DNA of 64,000 nt from NCBI RefSeq assembly GCF_018736065.1, contig NZ_CP076128.1, forward strand, positions 4,527,001 through 4,591,000, written 5' to 3'. The notes below the pieces were generated by a model, which saw only the letters and a list, made by a program, of their open reading frames with translations, had not been told where the DNA came from and made no database searches. This document shows, one piece after another, positions 27,067 to 36,941 of the stretch. The stretch is from Flammeovirga kamogawensis (lineage in GTDB: Bacteria; Bacteroidota; Bacteroidia; Cytophagales; Flammeovirgaceae). How positions within the stretch are numbered: position 1 is the stretch's first letter; every line of letters starts with the position of its first letter. The position numbers and the translations under genes are program-made.

Positions 27067-28623
27067 ATGAAAATATATAAATTTAAGAAATTATTGACTG
27101 TGCTAGCGGCAACAGCAATGCTTTCATCTTGTTCATCAGAGTTTTTAGAAGTAGAGCCATATGGTAAATCAGAAGCATCTACATATTATCAAACAGAAGA
27201 GCAACTGCAATTAGGTTTGGTAGCAGCTTACGATCTTTTATCATCAGATCAAATGAATGGTTGGAATAGTCCATTCGTTATCAAAAATTTACCTTCTGAT
27301 GGTTTAAATTGTGGTGGTTCATCAGCAGGTGATCAACCTCAATTACAAGAGATTGATGATTTTAGATGGCATGCTGAGAATTTAGCTGTAAGATCAGTTT
27401 ATCAAACAAATTACTTTGGTATTTACAGAACAAATCAAATTATTACTAATGTTACAGATGCACAGAGTGATTTGATGAAGAGAATGGTAGGTGAAGCTAA
27501 ATTTTTAAGAGCTTACTACTATTTTGAATTAGTTACTGTATTTGGTGATGTACCTTTATGGTTAGTACCTCCAACTGGTTTAACAGATGGTATGCCTAGA
27601 AGTCCAAAAGCTGATGTTTATGCTCAAATTGAGAAAGATTTAAGCGAAGCAATTAGTGTATTACCGAATAAATCTTCATTTGAAGGTACTGCTGATGCTT
27701 TTAGAGCAAATAAGCAAGCTGCTCAAGGTTTATTAGGTAAAGTAAGAGTATATAAAGGAGATTATACAAATGCTATTGGTCCTTTAGAAAGTGTTATTCA
27801 AACAGAAGGTTCAGAGGTAGGCTTAGAGCCAAACTTTTCAACTTTATCTTTACAAAGTACTGAATTTGGCAAAGAATCATTGTTTGAGGCGTCATTCATT
27901 TCTAACGGTGATAACTGGGGAAATACAACTTGGAATAGAGATGCTCATGATAACAGACATGTTCAATTATCTGGACCAAGATCTTTAGATGTAATCGAAG
28001 ATGTTGTTCCTGAAGAAGATGCAAAACTAATTGCCGGTTGGGGATTTTTACCTCCTACACAATCTTTATTTGATGCTTTTGAAGCAACTGATGGACGTAG
28101 AAATGCAACTGTTTTAGATGCTGAAGGTTTAAAAAAACTGTACGGTCAAAAATTTAATGATGGTTGGGATACAGAAGGTTTAGTGAGAGCTAAGTATACA
28201 ACTTTTGAATCTGAAACTACAGGTGAAGGTGGTGCAACTCCTGAATTAAACTACACAGTAAACTGGAGATTATTACGTTATTCTGATGTTCTATTATTAG
28301 CAGCAGAAGCTTATTATAGAGAAGGTAGAGAAACTGATGCTAGAAATATGCTTAACAAATTAAGACAAAGAGCGGGTGGTTTAGCGGATTATGATGCTAC
28401 AGTATCTGGTGCAGCTTTATTTGATGCAATTGTTAACGAAAGACGTGTTGAGCTTGCTTTTGAAGGTACTCGTTATTGGGATTTAGTAAGATGGGGTTTA
28501 GCAGAGCAAGAACTTGGAGATCTTGGTTTCGTTTCTGGTAAGCACGAGTTATTTCCAATTCCATTAGATGAAATTAATGGTAACCCTGGAATTACTGAAG
28601 CAGATCAAAACCCTGGATACTAA
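27067..28623 (+). CDS. SusD/RagB-family glycan-binding outer-membrane lipoprotein
   Basis: This 518-residue protein starts with a lipoprotein signal ending LSSC (Cys22) and the family opening FLEVEPYGKSEASTYYQTEE. TPR-like helices (KFLRAYYYFELVTVFGDVPL, NKQAAQGLLGKVRVYKGDYT) are followed by the SusD C-terminal block VNWRLLRYSDVLLLAAEA and RRVELAFEGTRYWDLVRWG. SusD binds polysaccharide at the cell surface and caps the SusC barrel. It follows susC by 28 bases and is co-transcribed. A stem-loop lies shortly after its stop and a full terminator about 200 bases downstream. The bound glycan cannot be read from the sequence; neighbours suggest a beta-glucan. Confidence 0.95.
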   Translation: MKIYKFKKLLTVLAATAMLSSCSSEFLEVEPYGKSEASTYYQTEEQLQLGLVAAYDLLSSDQMNGWNSPFVIKNLPSDGLNCGGSSAGDQPQLQEIDDFRWHAENLAVRSVYQTNYFGIYRTNQIITNVTDAQSDLMKRMVGEAKFLRAYYYFELVTVFGDVPLWLVPPTGLTDGMPRSPKADVYAQIEKDLSEAISVLPNKSSFEGTADAFRANKQAAQGLLGKVRVYKGDYTNAIGPLESVIQTEGSEVGLEPNFSTLSLQSTEFGKESLFEASFISNGDNWGNTTWNRDAHDNRHVQLSGPRSLDVIEDVVPEEDAKLIAGWGFLPPTQSLFDAFEATDGRRNATVLDAEGLKKLYGQKFNDGWDTEGLVRAKYTTFESETTGEGGATPELNYTVNWRLLRYSDVLLLAAEAYYREGRETDARNMLNKLRQRAGGLADYDATVSGAALFDAIVNERRVELAFEGTRYWDLVRWGLAEQELGDLGFVSGKHELFPIPLDEINGNPGITEADQNPGY

Positions 28624-28636
28624 AACAGATATTTAT

Positions 28637-28663
28637 TTCAGGGAGTTTTAATTACTCCCTGAA
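28637..28663 (+). terminator. Stem-loop after susD without T tract
   Basis: Perfect ten-base arms TTCAGGGAGT and ACTCCCTGAA enclose seven bases, 13 bases after the stop. No T run follows directly, so it may stabilise the susCD transcript end rather than terminate by itself. Confidence 0.55.
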
Positions 28664-28819
28664 TATCAAAAAACTATTTTGCGATAGTTAAGCTTGAGGA
28701 CTTTGAACGAACAACTTAAATATTATTATTAATAATATGGTTCTCAACTTTATTTACTTCAAGAAGAAAAAGATCTCACAATAATGAGATACTTCAAAGT
28801 AGATTTAAATAAAAGTTTT

Positions 28820-28853
28820 ACTGGAAGTGCCATTGGTACTTTCAGTTTTTTTT
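28820..28853 (+). terminator. Terminator of the susCD unit
   Basis: Arms ACTGGAAGT and ACTTTCAGT (one G-T pair) are followed by eight T residues. It lies about 200 bases after the susD stop and separates susCD from the GH65-GH3 unit. Confidence 0.8.
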
Positions 28854-29255
28854 ATTTAAAAATCGCAAATATATGTTCTTGAACTATCCTCTGAGTTTTC
28901 TTTTTTAAGACTTGTTAGTTCTATTAAATGATTATGTTATTTTTTTAAGTGATAAGGGTTTTGAAATTAATGTAATTGTAATTCATTATTGTTTGTTATA
29001 TGTGTATTAGGATTGTATTTTTTGTTTTATGACACAGTATGATAGATTGTTACTATATACCTGTTTGTCAATAAATTACAATGTTTGTGTAGTATTATTG
29101 TCGTATTATATGTGTAATAATACTGATTCGTTTTTGATTTGGTTTTGTGTAAATATCATTATTGTTGTGATAATATTAAACAATTAGACATAAACAAATT
29201 AACAGATTATTTATAGTGCTTTTAACATTGTAAAAAGCACTTTAATAGCAATGAA
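28854..29255 (+). other. Upstream region of the GH65-GH3 unit
   Basis: This 402-base AT-rich stretch follows the susCD terminator and contains regulatory copy C. No open frame or RNA gene is evident. Confidence 0.5.
29089..29168 (+). promoter_or_regulatory. Shared PUL regulatory element, copy C (upstream of GH65 gene)
   Basis: It begins GTAGTATTATTGTCGTATTA, has GTGTAATAA at the same offset (+23) as in copies A and B, and ends TATTGTTGT with the last block 75 bases from the first. TTGATTTG near 29135 is a one-mismatch match to the TAnnTTTG -7 element. It ends about 90 bases before the GH65 start. Confidence 0.65.
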
Positions 29256-31301
29256 ATGAAACATCTTAAATTACTTTTAATACTATTAAATATAGTAAAT
29301 AGCACAAATGTATTTGCTCAATCAGAAGGCTGGATCATAGAAGCAAATTCTAGAGAGAACTATCATTCTTTATCTATGGCTAATGGTATGATTGGAATAG
29401 TACCCTCTGACCAACCTTTAAAAATTAATGAAGTTATACTTAATGGTGTTTGGGACATTTATGGTCGAGGTGGAGTTTCTAATATTGTACAAGGTATCAA
29501 CTTTGCCAATATGGATATTGGTATTGAAGGGAAGGGGCAAACAAAATGGGTGTCATCTGACAAAGAAATAACAAATTGGAAACAAACGCTAAACATGAGA
29601 GAAGCGACGTTTACAACAGCATTTAACTTTGATAAATCTATAGAAGTTGAACAAGAAATTATTGCATTAAGACACCTTGCATATACAGGGTTAGTAAGAA
29701 TAAAAGTAAAAGCATTAAAGAATGCATCTTTAATTTTTAGAAATGATTTAATTGTTCCTGAAATTAATAACCCTGGAAAACATAGATACAATCAAGTTGG
29801 TAAAGAAAATGAAATTTCATTATTATCTACATCAGCAACTTCTCCAACAGGTAAATATGAAATAGCTACAACAACTTCATTTGTTTTTGACAAAAATGAG
29901 GAATATCCTGTAATAAAAAATGAAGAGGTTAATGAAAGACATAATCGAGCTTTTTTTAAGAAAGAATTAAAAAAAGGAGAAACATATGAGTTTATAGTTG
30001 TTGGTTCTATCTGTAATACGGCTTTATCTGTAGACGCAATTAACGAAGCTGAAAGAAAAGCAATATATGCTCATTTAGAAGGATATGAAAGACTTATCAA
30101 AAGGCATAAAGATGCTTGGGCCAACCTTTGGGAAGGTGATGTGATTATAGATGGAGATCAAAAAGCTCAGTTAGATGTGAGACTTCAATTATTTAATCTT
30201 TATTCTTCTGTTAGGAAAGGAACAAGATTAAGTATATCACCAGTGGGGTTATCTGGTAATGGTTATAATGGTCATGTATTTTGGGATACTGAATTATGGA
30301 TGTTTCCAACATTCTTAGTTTTTCAACCTGAATTAGCTAAAAACATACTTGACTATAGATTAGATCGTTTAGATCAAGCTAAAAAGAATGCATTAGCAAA
30401 TGGATATGAGGGGGCAATGTTTCCTTGGGAATCTGCATTAACTGGAGAAGAAGATACACCAACATGGGCGTTATCGGGTCCTTTTGAACAACACATAACA
30501 TCTTGTATTGGATTAGCTTTTTGGAAATATTATCAAGTTACCCAAGATAAAGAATGGTTAAAAGAATCTGGATACGAGTTGTTACAAAATGTAGCTGACT
30601 TTTGGGTAAGTAGAGTAGAGAAAGATAAAAATGGTGTTTGTCATATTAATAATGTGGTGTGTGCAGATGAATATGCTGAGAATGTGAATGATAATGCATT
30701 TACGAATGCATCTGCAATTAAGGTTTTGAGGTCAGCAATTAAAGCTGCGGTAATAATAGGGAAAACACCAAACCCTGAATGGGAAAAGGTTGCAAACAAT
30801 ATTCCTGTAATTGTAGAAAATGGGATAACAATGGAGTACGATGGTTATGATGGAAGAGTAATTAAACAAGCAGATGTGAATTTACTTTCATTCCCCTTAC
30901 AGTACTATACAGATAAAAAGCAAATAAAGAGAAACCTTGAGTATTACGAACCAAAAATAGATTACCATGCGCCAGCAATGTCTCATTCTATTTTATCAGT
31001 AGTAGCCTCAAGAATTGGAGAAACAGAAAGAGCCTACGAGCTTTTTCAACAAGGATATGTAAATAATCAGAAACCACCTTTTAATGTATTTACAGAACAA
31101 CCAGACAACAACTTAGCATTTTTTGTTACTGGAGCAGGTGGAATGATGCAAGCTGTTATGTTTGGATTTGGTGGTCTTGAAATCTCGGACACAGGTATTA
31201 TACAACTAAAATCAACATTGCCAGCTAATTGGAAATCAATAACTTTTAAAGGTGTGGGTGTGGATAATAAGAGTTACAGTGTCACTAACAACTCTCAGTA
31301 A
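29256..31301 (+). CDS. GH65-family glycoside hydrolase (kojibiose hydrolase / PGGHG-like)
   Basis: The protein is 681 residues with a signal peptide (cleavage near FAQS), so it is exported. An N-terminal beta-sandwich (about 25-280) precedes the (alpha/alpha)6 barrel. Barrel motifs are FWDTELWMFPTFLVF, GYEGAMFPWESALTGEE, CADEYAENVNDNAFTN with Glu472 as the probable general acid, and VFTEQPDNN with Glu614 where hydrolases of this family keep a catalytic base, then FVTGAGGMMQAVMFGFGGL. The glutamate pair favours a hydrolase over a phosphorylase. GH65 hydrolases act on alpha-linked disaccharides such as kojibiose, trehalose or glucosyl-galactose. It is first in a two-gene unit with the GH3 gene, 24 bases apart. 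Exact linkage is unproven. Confidence 0.85.
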   Translation: MKHLKLLLILLNIVNSTNVFAQSEGWIIEANSRENYHSLSMANGMIGIVPSDQPLKINEVILNGVWDIYGRGGVSNIVQGINFANMDIGIEGKGQTKWVSSDKEITNWKQTLNMREATFTTAFNFDKSIEVEQEIIALRHLAYTGLVRIKVKALKNASLIFRNDLIVPEINNPGKHRYNQVGKENEISLLSTSATSPTGKYEIATTTSFVFDKNEEYPVIKNEEVNERHNRAFFKKELKKGETYEFIVVGSICNTALSVDAINEAERKAIYAHLEGYERLIKRHKDAWANLWEGDVIIDGDQKAQLDVRLQLFNLYSSVRKGTRLSISPVGLSGNGYNGHVFWDTELWMFPTFLVFQPELAKNILDYRLDRLDQAKKNALANGYEGAMFPWESALTGEEDTPTWALSGPFEQHITSCIGLAFWKYYQVTQDKEWLKESGYELLQNVADFWVSRVEKDKNGVCHINNVVCADEYAENVNDNAFTNASAIKVLRSAIKAAVIIGKTPNPEWEKVANNIPVIVENGITMEYDGYDGRVIKQADVNLLSFPLQYYTDKKQIKRNLEYYEPKIDYHAPAMSHSILSVVASRIGETERAYELFQQGYVNNQKPPFNVFTEQPDNNLAFFVTGAGGMMQAVMFGFGGLEISDTGIIQLKSTLPANWKSITFKGVGVDNKSYSVTNNSQ

Positions 31302-31325
31302 AAACAGACGAATTATTAAAACAAA

Positions 31326-33527
31326 ATGATGATGAAGAAGAGAATGTTTAAAGCAGCTATTTTTAGTATGCTACTTATGTTTGGTTACTTGTCTCAGAGT
31401 GTAGCTCAGACAACGAATACGGAACAAAAAATTGATGAAATAATTGCTCAACTTACATTAGAAGAAAAAGTTGCAATGTGTCATGCTCAATCTAAATTTA
31501 CATCTGCGGGTGTTCCTAGATTAGGTATTCCTGAAATTTGGATGTCTGATGGACCTCATGGAGTAAGAGCAGAAATTAATTGGGACAATTGGGGATATGC
31601 TGGGTGGACTAACGACTCAATAACTGCATTTCCGGCATTAACTTGTTTAGCGGCAACTTTTAATGAAGGTTTATCTAAAGAGTACGGTGTTGCAGTTGGA
31701 GAAGAAGCGAGATATCGTAAAAAAGATATATTATTAGGACCTGGTGTAAACATCTATAGAACTCCTTTAAATGGTCGTAATTTCGAATATATGGGAGAAG
31801 ATCCTTATTTAGCTTCTCAAATGGTGGTACCTTATATACATGGAGTACAATCTAATGGTGTTGCAGCTTGCGTAAAACATTTTGTAGCTAATAACCAAGA
31901 AAAATGGAGAGGACATATAAATGTAGAATTAAGTGATAGGGCTTTACATGAAATATATTTACCAGCATTTAAATCTGCAGTAGATGGTGGTGTTTGGTCT
32001 ATGATGTCAGCTTACAATCAAATAAGAGGTCAATATTGTTCTCATAATGAGTATTTAGTTAACGATATTTTGAAGGGTGATTGGGGTTTTGATGGAGTTT
32101 ATTTAACAGATTGGGGAGCAGCACATAATACAAAACAGTCTGCTTTATATGGTTTAGATATTGAAATGGGTACAGGTACAAATGGACTTACTTATTCAGA
32201 GAAAAATCATTACGAAAACTATTACTTAGCAGGTCCTTTTAAAGAAATTTTGAATTCGGGTGAAGTTTCAGAAGATGTTTTAGATGATAAAGTACGTCGT
32301 ATTTTGAGATTGATGTACAGAACAAACATGGCTGAAAACAAACCATTAGGAAGTATTAACACTACTGCACATCATGATGTAGCAAGAAGAGTAGCTCAAG
32401 AAGGAATAGTTCTTTTACAAAATGATGATGATTTCTTTCCTATCAGTGATAAAAAAATGAAGATCGCTGTAATTGGTGAAAATGCTACAAGAATGATGAC
32501 AATTGGTGGAGGTTCTTCAGAATTGAAAGTTGAATATGAAGTATCACCATTACAGGGTATTAAAGAACGTTTCAAAAATGCTGAAATAGTATACACTATG
32601 GGATACGCTTCAGGTCCTTCCCAATATGGCCAAGTAATCCCATCAACTTTAGATGCTGATTCATTAAAAAATGAAGCAATAAAAGCAGTAAAAGGAGCAG
32701 ATGTAGTATTATTTTTCGGAGGATTAAATAAAAGTCACCATCAAGATTGTGAAGATGGAGATAGGTTAACGTATGATCTTCCTTTTGGTCAGCCAGAATT
32801 AATAGAAACTCTAGCAGCTACAAATCCTAATATTGGTGTAGTATTGATTGGCGGTAATGCTGTTGCTACACCTTGGTCTGATAAAGTGAAAACTGTAATG
32901 CAAGGGTGGTATTTAGGTACAGAAACTGGTCATGCAATGGCTGATGTTATTTCTGGAGATGTTACTCCTTCAGGAAAACTCCCTTTCACTTTCCCAAAGA
33001 AACTAGAGGATAATGCTGCTCATCATTATGGCGAAATGTCTTACCCAGGTGATAATGTGAACGAAGAGTATAAGGAAGGAATTTTAGTTGGGTACCGTTG
33101 GCATGATACAAAGAAAATAACACCTGCATATGCATTTGGTCATGGATTAAGTTACACTAAATTTAAATTAGAAAACATTGCATCTGATAAAAAATCTTAT
33201 GATATAAACGATACTATTGAGGTTACATGTAGCTTGGATAATATTGGGGATGTTGAGGGGGCAGAAGTAGTGCAAGTTTATGTTGGAAAACATAAATCTG
33301 CTGTAGAAAGAGCAACTAAGGAATTAAAAGCATATCAAAAAGTGACTTTAAAAGCATCAAGCTCAGAAAAGTTAAATTTATCTATCCCTATTAGCTCTCT
33401 GAAATATTATAACGAAAATAAATCGGATTGGGAATTAGAGGAAGGAGAATATTATATTTATGTAGGTAATGCATCTGATAATATTTCTAAGAAAATTAAA
33501 GTATCTATTACTTCAAGAGTGAATTAA
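31326..33527 (+). CDS. GH3-family beta-glucosidase
   Basis: The protein is 733 residues, exported by a signal peptide (to SVAQ). The GH3 TIM-barrel holds the motif YLTDWGA with Asp262 as the nucleophile, preceded by VKHFVANNQE, the KHF-NN substrate-binding block. The alpha/beta sandwich domain follows (IAVIGENATRMMTIGGGSSEL, VVLFFGGLN), then a fibronectin-III-like C-terminal domain (about 640-730; AEVVQVYVGKH). GH3 enzymes release beta-linked glucose or related sugars from oligosaccharide ends, here probably finishing products of the GH5 enzymes in the periplasm. It is translated 24 bases after the GH65 gene and ends before a good terminator. Beta-glucosidase is the commonest activity but xylosidase activity is not excluded. 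Confidence 0.9.
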   Translation: MMMKKRMFKAAIFSMLLMFGYLSQSVAQTTNTEQKIDEIIAQLTLEEKVAMCHAQSKFTSAGVPRLGIPEIWMSDGPHGVRAEINWDNWGYAGWTNDSITAFPALTCLAATFNEGLSKEYGVAVGEEARYRKKDILLGPGVNIYRTPLNGRNFEYMGEDPYLASQMVVPYIHGVQSNGVAACVKHFVANNQEKWRGHINVELSDRALHEIYLPAFKSAVDGGVWSMMSAYNQIRGQYCSHNEYLVNDILKGDWGFDGVYLTDWGAAHNTKQSALYGLDIEMGTGTNGLTYSEKNHYENYYLAGPFKEILNSGEVSEDVLDDKVRRILRLMYRTNMAENKPLGSINTTAHHDVARRVAQEGIVLLQNDDDFFPISDKKMKIAVIGENATRMMTIGGGSSELKVEYEVSPLQGIKERFKNAEIVYTMGYASGPSQYGQVIPSTLDADSLKNEAIKAVKGADVVLFFGGLNKSHHQDCEDGDRLTYDLPFGQPELIETLAATNPNIGVVLIGGNAVATPWSDKVKTVMQGWYLGTETGHAMADVISGDVTPSGKLPFTFPKKLEDNAAHHYGEMSYPGDNVNEEYKEGILVGYRWHDTKKITPAYAFGHGLSYTKFKLENIASDKKSYDINDTIEVTCSLDNIGDVEGAEVVQVYVGKHKSAVERATKELKAYQKVTLKASSSEKLNLSIPISSLKYYNENKSDWELEEGEYYIYVGNASDNISKKIKVSITSRVN

Positions 33528-33546
33528 TACATATTTGTTAATATGC

Positions 33547-33602
33547 AAAAACACCTCAATTTCAACTTATATATTTAGTTCGTTGGTTTTGAGGTGTTTT
33601 TG
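33547..33602 (+). terminator. Terminator of the GH65-GH3 unit
   Basis: Arms AAAACACCTCAA and TTGAGGTGTTTT enclose a larger loop and lead into further T residues, about 20 bases after the GH3 stop. Confidence 0.8.
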
Positions 33603-33895
33603 TGTATTTTTTTAGAATGTTAGATGATGTAATGATGAAATAAAGTACGGGATTTTTTCATTTTTAAATTCAAATCTACGGGTACTTTATACATACTTAG
33701 GAAAACCATGCGCTTAAAATAAATATACTATGAACGGATTATTCTTCTTGATTATTCAAATGTTAATGATTAGATAAATAAAAAGAAGAATTTAATTATC
33801 TTTTCAGAAAAGCAACGGAGAATAATAATTTGAATGAAGACATTTTCTCGTTAATTTTATTTTTCTAACACCAAGAAATTTTAGAAAAACTTCTT
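33603..33895 (+). other. Upstream region of first propeller regulator
   Basis: This 293-base stretch contains an inverted repeat AAAGTAC (33642) ... GTACTTT (33682), with TACGGG repeated directly next to both arms, which could be an autoregulatory site. The shared element seen at copies A-C is absent. No open frame looks real. Confidence 0.4.
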
Positions 33896-36871
33896 ATGAT
33901 CAAGCAACTTTTAATATTACTAACACTCCTATTAATGTCTATTGGAACATATGGACAAAAAAAGGAGATGCAATTCCAACATTTGAGAGAGGAGGATGGA
34001 TTATCTCATGCTACTGTAACCTCTATTTTAGAAGATAATATGGGATTCATGTGGTTTGGTACTTACAAAGGACTAAACAGATATGATGGGTATGAAATGA
34101 AAACTTATGCCTATAGTAGAGGGGAAAATACAGGTTTAAATGATGACATGATTTCTTCTTTGATTCAAGATCATAATGGGTTTATTTGGATAGGCTATTT
34201 AAATAATGGATTAAGTATTTTTGATCCTAAAACTGAAACTTTTCAGCATTTTAAAGGAGGAGATGAAAATGAATTAATGGTTCCGAGTGAATCAGTCAAT
34301 AAAATATATGAAGATTCTGATAATAATGTTTGGGTGGTAACAAGTAACGGTATTTCAGTTATTTCACCGAATCGTAAAAGAAGGGAAAAATATTATTATT
34401 CTACAACAGGGTTTTCTCAAATTAATGGAGAGTCTGTTTATGATGTAATTGAAGATAAATGGAACAGAATATGGTTAGCAACTGATAACAGAAAATTATG
34501 TGTTTTTGATAAAAATTCGAAGAAATTTTCTGAGGTTGAATACACTAACCTCCCTTTAGGTAGTAAGGATGATAATGATAAGAAAAACCTTGAAATCTAT
34601 AACGATACTCTTTTATATATTAGTAGTAATAATGGTGGTCTTGCAGAATACAATTTACTTACTGGGAATTATAATACATATCTACATGGTGAAAAGGGTA
34701 AAGGACCTTCTAGTAATAATATTAAAGCATTACAACAAGTTAACAATGAACTTTGGATTGCTACCGATGGTGCAGGCTTAGATATATTCAATGTAAAGTC
34801 AAAAACGTTTGAAAATTATACAAACACACGTTTGGACCCAACTTCTTTATCTTCAGGTGTTGTTTGGTCGTTGTATCAAGATAGGCAAGATAATGTCTGG
34901 TTTGGTATTTATTTAGAAGGCGTTGATAAATATGATCCTCGTAAAAATTTCTTTAGGGACATTACAAATTCTCCTTGTAATGAAGAAACCCTACCCAATA
35001 AACCAGTTTTATCATTATATAATGACTCACAAAATAGAACATGGGTAGGAACAGATTGGGGAGGACTTCAATTACAAGAAAAAGATGAAAAACTATTTAA
35101 ACATTTTTCTATCGATGGTAAAGAAGTAGATTTACCAAGTGCTTATGTAGTAAAAAGTATTGCTGAGGATCGTTTCGGAAATTTATTAATTGGTACTTAT
35201 AGTGAAGGTTTACAAGTTTATGACCGCAAAACTAAAAAGAGAACAGAAATAAAAAGGGGAGTTACTACAACGGATTTACCTAGTAACCATGTGTGGGCCA
35301 TTTTTACAGATTCTGAAGGAATTACTTGGATTGGTACTTTAGGAGGTGGAATTGCTAAATATGATCCTGTAACTAAATCAATAAAAAAATTAAAAATAGG
35401 GTATAATATTGGAAGTCAGGAACACATCTATCATATTTTTGAAGATGCTCAAAATAACCTTTGGTTTAGTACTGATGGAGGTATTATGATTTATAATAGA
35501 AGAACAGATTCTTGGTCACCAAATCTACTAAATGATTTAATTGAGAAAGATCACAATTTTAACTACGTAAAAGGAGTCTATCAAGATAATCTTAGACATA
35601 TATGGATAGCTACAGCAGCAGGTTTAATTAAATATTTGCCTGAAAGAAATGAGTTCAAAATATATAATCAATCAGATGGTATACCAGAATTACCATTGCA
35701 GGCTATTACTGCAGATAATTTTGGGAACTTACTAGTGATATCAAAAAAGTATGTATCTCAATTTTCTTTAGCATCTGAAAAAATTGTAAGCTTTTACGTA
35801 CCTAATAATTCTTTTAATTATAATGCATTGATCAAAAAAGATAATGGTGAAATTATTGTTGGAGGAACAGATGGGATAACAGTTTTTAATCCTCAAAAGC
35901 TAAAGGAGAATGATACTAAACCACCCGTTTATATTACTGACTTTGATATTTTTAATAAACCTCAAATACCTTCAGATTCTAGTTCAGTAATAAAAGAGTC
36001 AATTTCTACAGTACGTGAGATAAATTTAGATTATGATCAGTCAGTTATCAATTTTAAATATTGTGCTATAAATTATACAGAAACGGAGCGAAATAAATAT
36101 GCTTATAAATTAGAAGGATTTGATGAACAGTGGAATTATGTGGGAGACCGTAGGATTGCTACATATACTAATCTTGATCCGGGAAGATATACTTTTAAAG
36201 TAAAAGCATCTAATAACCATGGAGTTTGGAATAATGAAGGAGCAACCGTTACACTATTTATTGATGCACCATATTGGCAAACTACTTGGTTTAGGGCATT
36301 ATTAATTGCGTTGCTTTTAGTGATATTCTATTTTGCACAGAAAGTAAGAATGCAAAATGTAAAGAGAAAATATGCATTAAATAGTATTCAAGCTGAAAGA
36401 GAAAAAGTAGAAATACAAAATCAAAACCTTGAAAAGGAATTAGATACTACTAAAAGTGAGTTAGCTAATATTACAATTAGCCATTTACATAAAAATCAAA
36501 GTTTGCAACAGATAAAACAAAAGCTAGAAGAAGTTTCTGTTGGTTTAGCAAATAATGATAAGCGTAAAATCAAAAGGATTGTAAAAGATATTAATAAGGA
36601 AAGTGAAGATCATGATTATTGGGATAAGTTTGAACATCAGTTTAATAAATCACATGATAACTTCTTAGATAGATTTAAAATAGAATATCCAGATTTAAGT
36701 AAAAGAGAACTCAGAATATGTGCTTATTTAAGAATGGATTTGGATAATCAAGAGATCGCAACACTAATGAATGTAAGTGTGAGAACCTTAGAAACATCAA
36801 GATATAGGATTAGAAAAAAGATTGGTTTAGAAAATCGGAAGTCATTAACCAAAATGATAACAAGATTTTAA
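33896..36871 (+). CDS. Membrane-spanning propeller sensor with cytoplasmic HTH (PUL regulator 1)
   Basis: The protein is 991 residues: signal peptide, then about 700 residues of repeated propeller blades (repeats such as GFMWFGTYKGLNRYDG, GFIWIGYLNNGLSIFDP, ITWIGTLGGGIAKYDP), a triple-tyrosine domain at about 715-790 (YAYKLEGFDEQWNYVGD), one membrane helix near 798-818, a coiled coil, and a LuxR-like helix-turn-helix at about 937-985 (ELRICAYLRMDLDNQEIATL). There is no histidine kinase or receiver domain, so it is a one-piece transmembrane regulator, not a hybrid two-component system. Such proteins bind oligosaccharide in the periplasm and control PUL genes. It is a close paralogue of the gene at 43359. 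Its targets are probably the promoters with the shared element. Confidence 0.88.
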   Translation: MIKQLLILLTLLLMSIGTYGQKKEMQFQHLREEDGLSHATVTSILEDNMGFMWFGTYKGLNRYDGYEMKTYAYSRGENTGLNDDMISSLIQDHNGFIWIGYLNNGLSIFDPKTETFQHFKGGDENELMVPSESVNKIYEDSDNNVWVVTSNGISVISPNRKRREKYYYSTTGFSQINGESVYDVIEDKWNRIWLATDNRKLCVFDKNSKKFSEVEYTNLPLGSKDDNDKKNLEIYNDTLLYISSNNGGLAEYNLLTGNYNTYLHGEKGKGPSSNNIKALQQVNNELWIATDGAGLDIFNVKSKTFENYTNTRLDPTSLSSGVVWSLYQDRQDNVWFGIYLEGVDKYDPRKNFFRDITNSPCNEETLPNKPVLSLYNDSQNRTWVGTDWGGLQLQEKDEKLFKHFSIDGKEVDLPSAYVVKSIAEDRFGNLLIGTYSEGLQVYDRKTKKRTEIKRGVTTTDLPSNHVWAIFTDSEGITWIGTLGGGIAKYDPVTKSIKKLKIGYNIGSQEHIYHIFEDAQNNLWFSTDGGIMIYNRRTDSWSPNLLNDLIEKDHNFNYVKGVYQDNLRHIWIATAAGLIKYLPERNEFKIYNQSDGIPELPLQAITADNFGNLLVISKKYVSQFSLASEKIVSFYVPNNSFNYNALIKKDNGEIIVGGTDGITVFNPQKLKENDTKPPVYITDFDIFNKPQIPSDSSSVIKESISTVREINLDYDQSVINFKYCAINYTETERNKYAYKLEGFDEQWNYVGDRRIATYTNLDPGRYTFKVKASNNHGVWNNEGATVTLFIDAPYWQTTWFRALLIALLLVIFYFAQKVRMQNVKRKYALNSIQAEREKVEIQNQNLEKELDTTKSELANITISHLHKNQSLQQIKQKLEEVSVGLANNDKRKIKRIVKDINKESEDHDYWDKFEHQFNKSHDNFLDRFKIEYPDLSKRELRICAYLRMDLDNQEIATLMNVSVRTLETSRYRIRKKIGLENRKSLTKMITRF

Positions 36872-36899
36872 GTGAATAAAAAATCTTTATAAAAAATAA

Positions 36900-36941
36900 G
36901 AGGGATAGTACACTATGCGTGATACTATCCCTTTTATTTTT
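36900..36941 (+). terminator. Terminator after PUL regulator 1
   Basis: Arms GGGATAGTA and TACTATCCC enclose 12 bases and are followed by a T-rich run. Confidence 0.85.
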
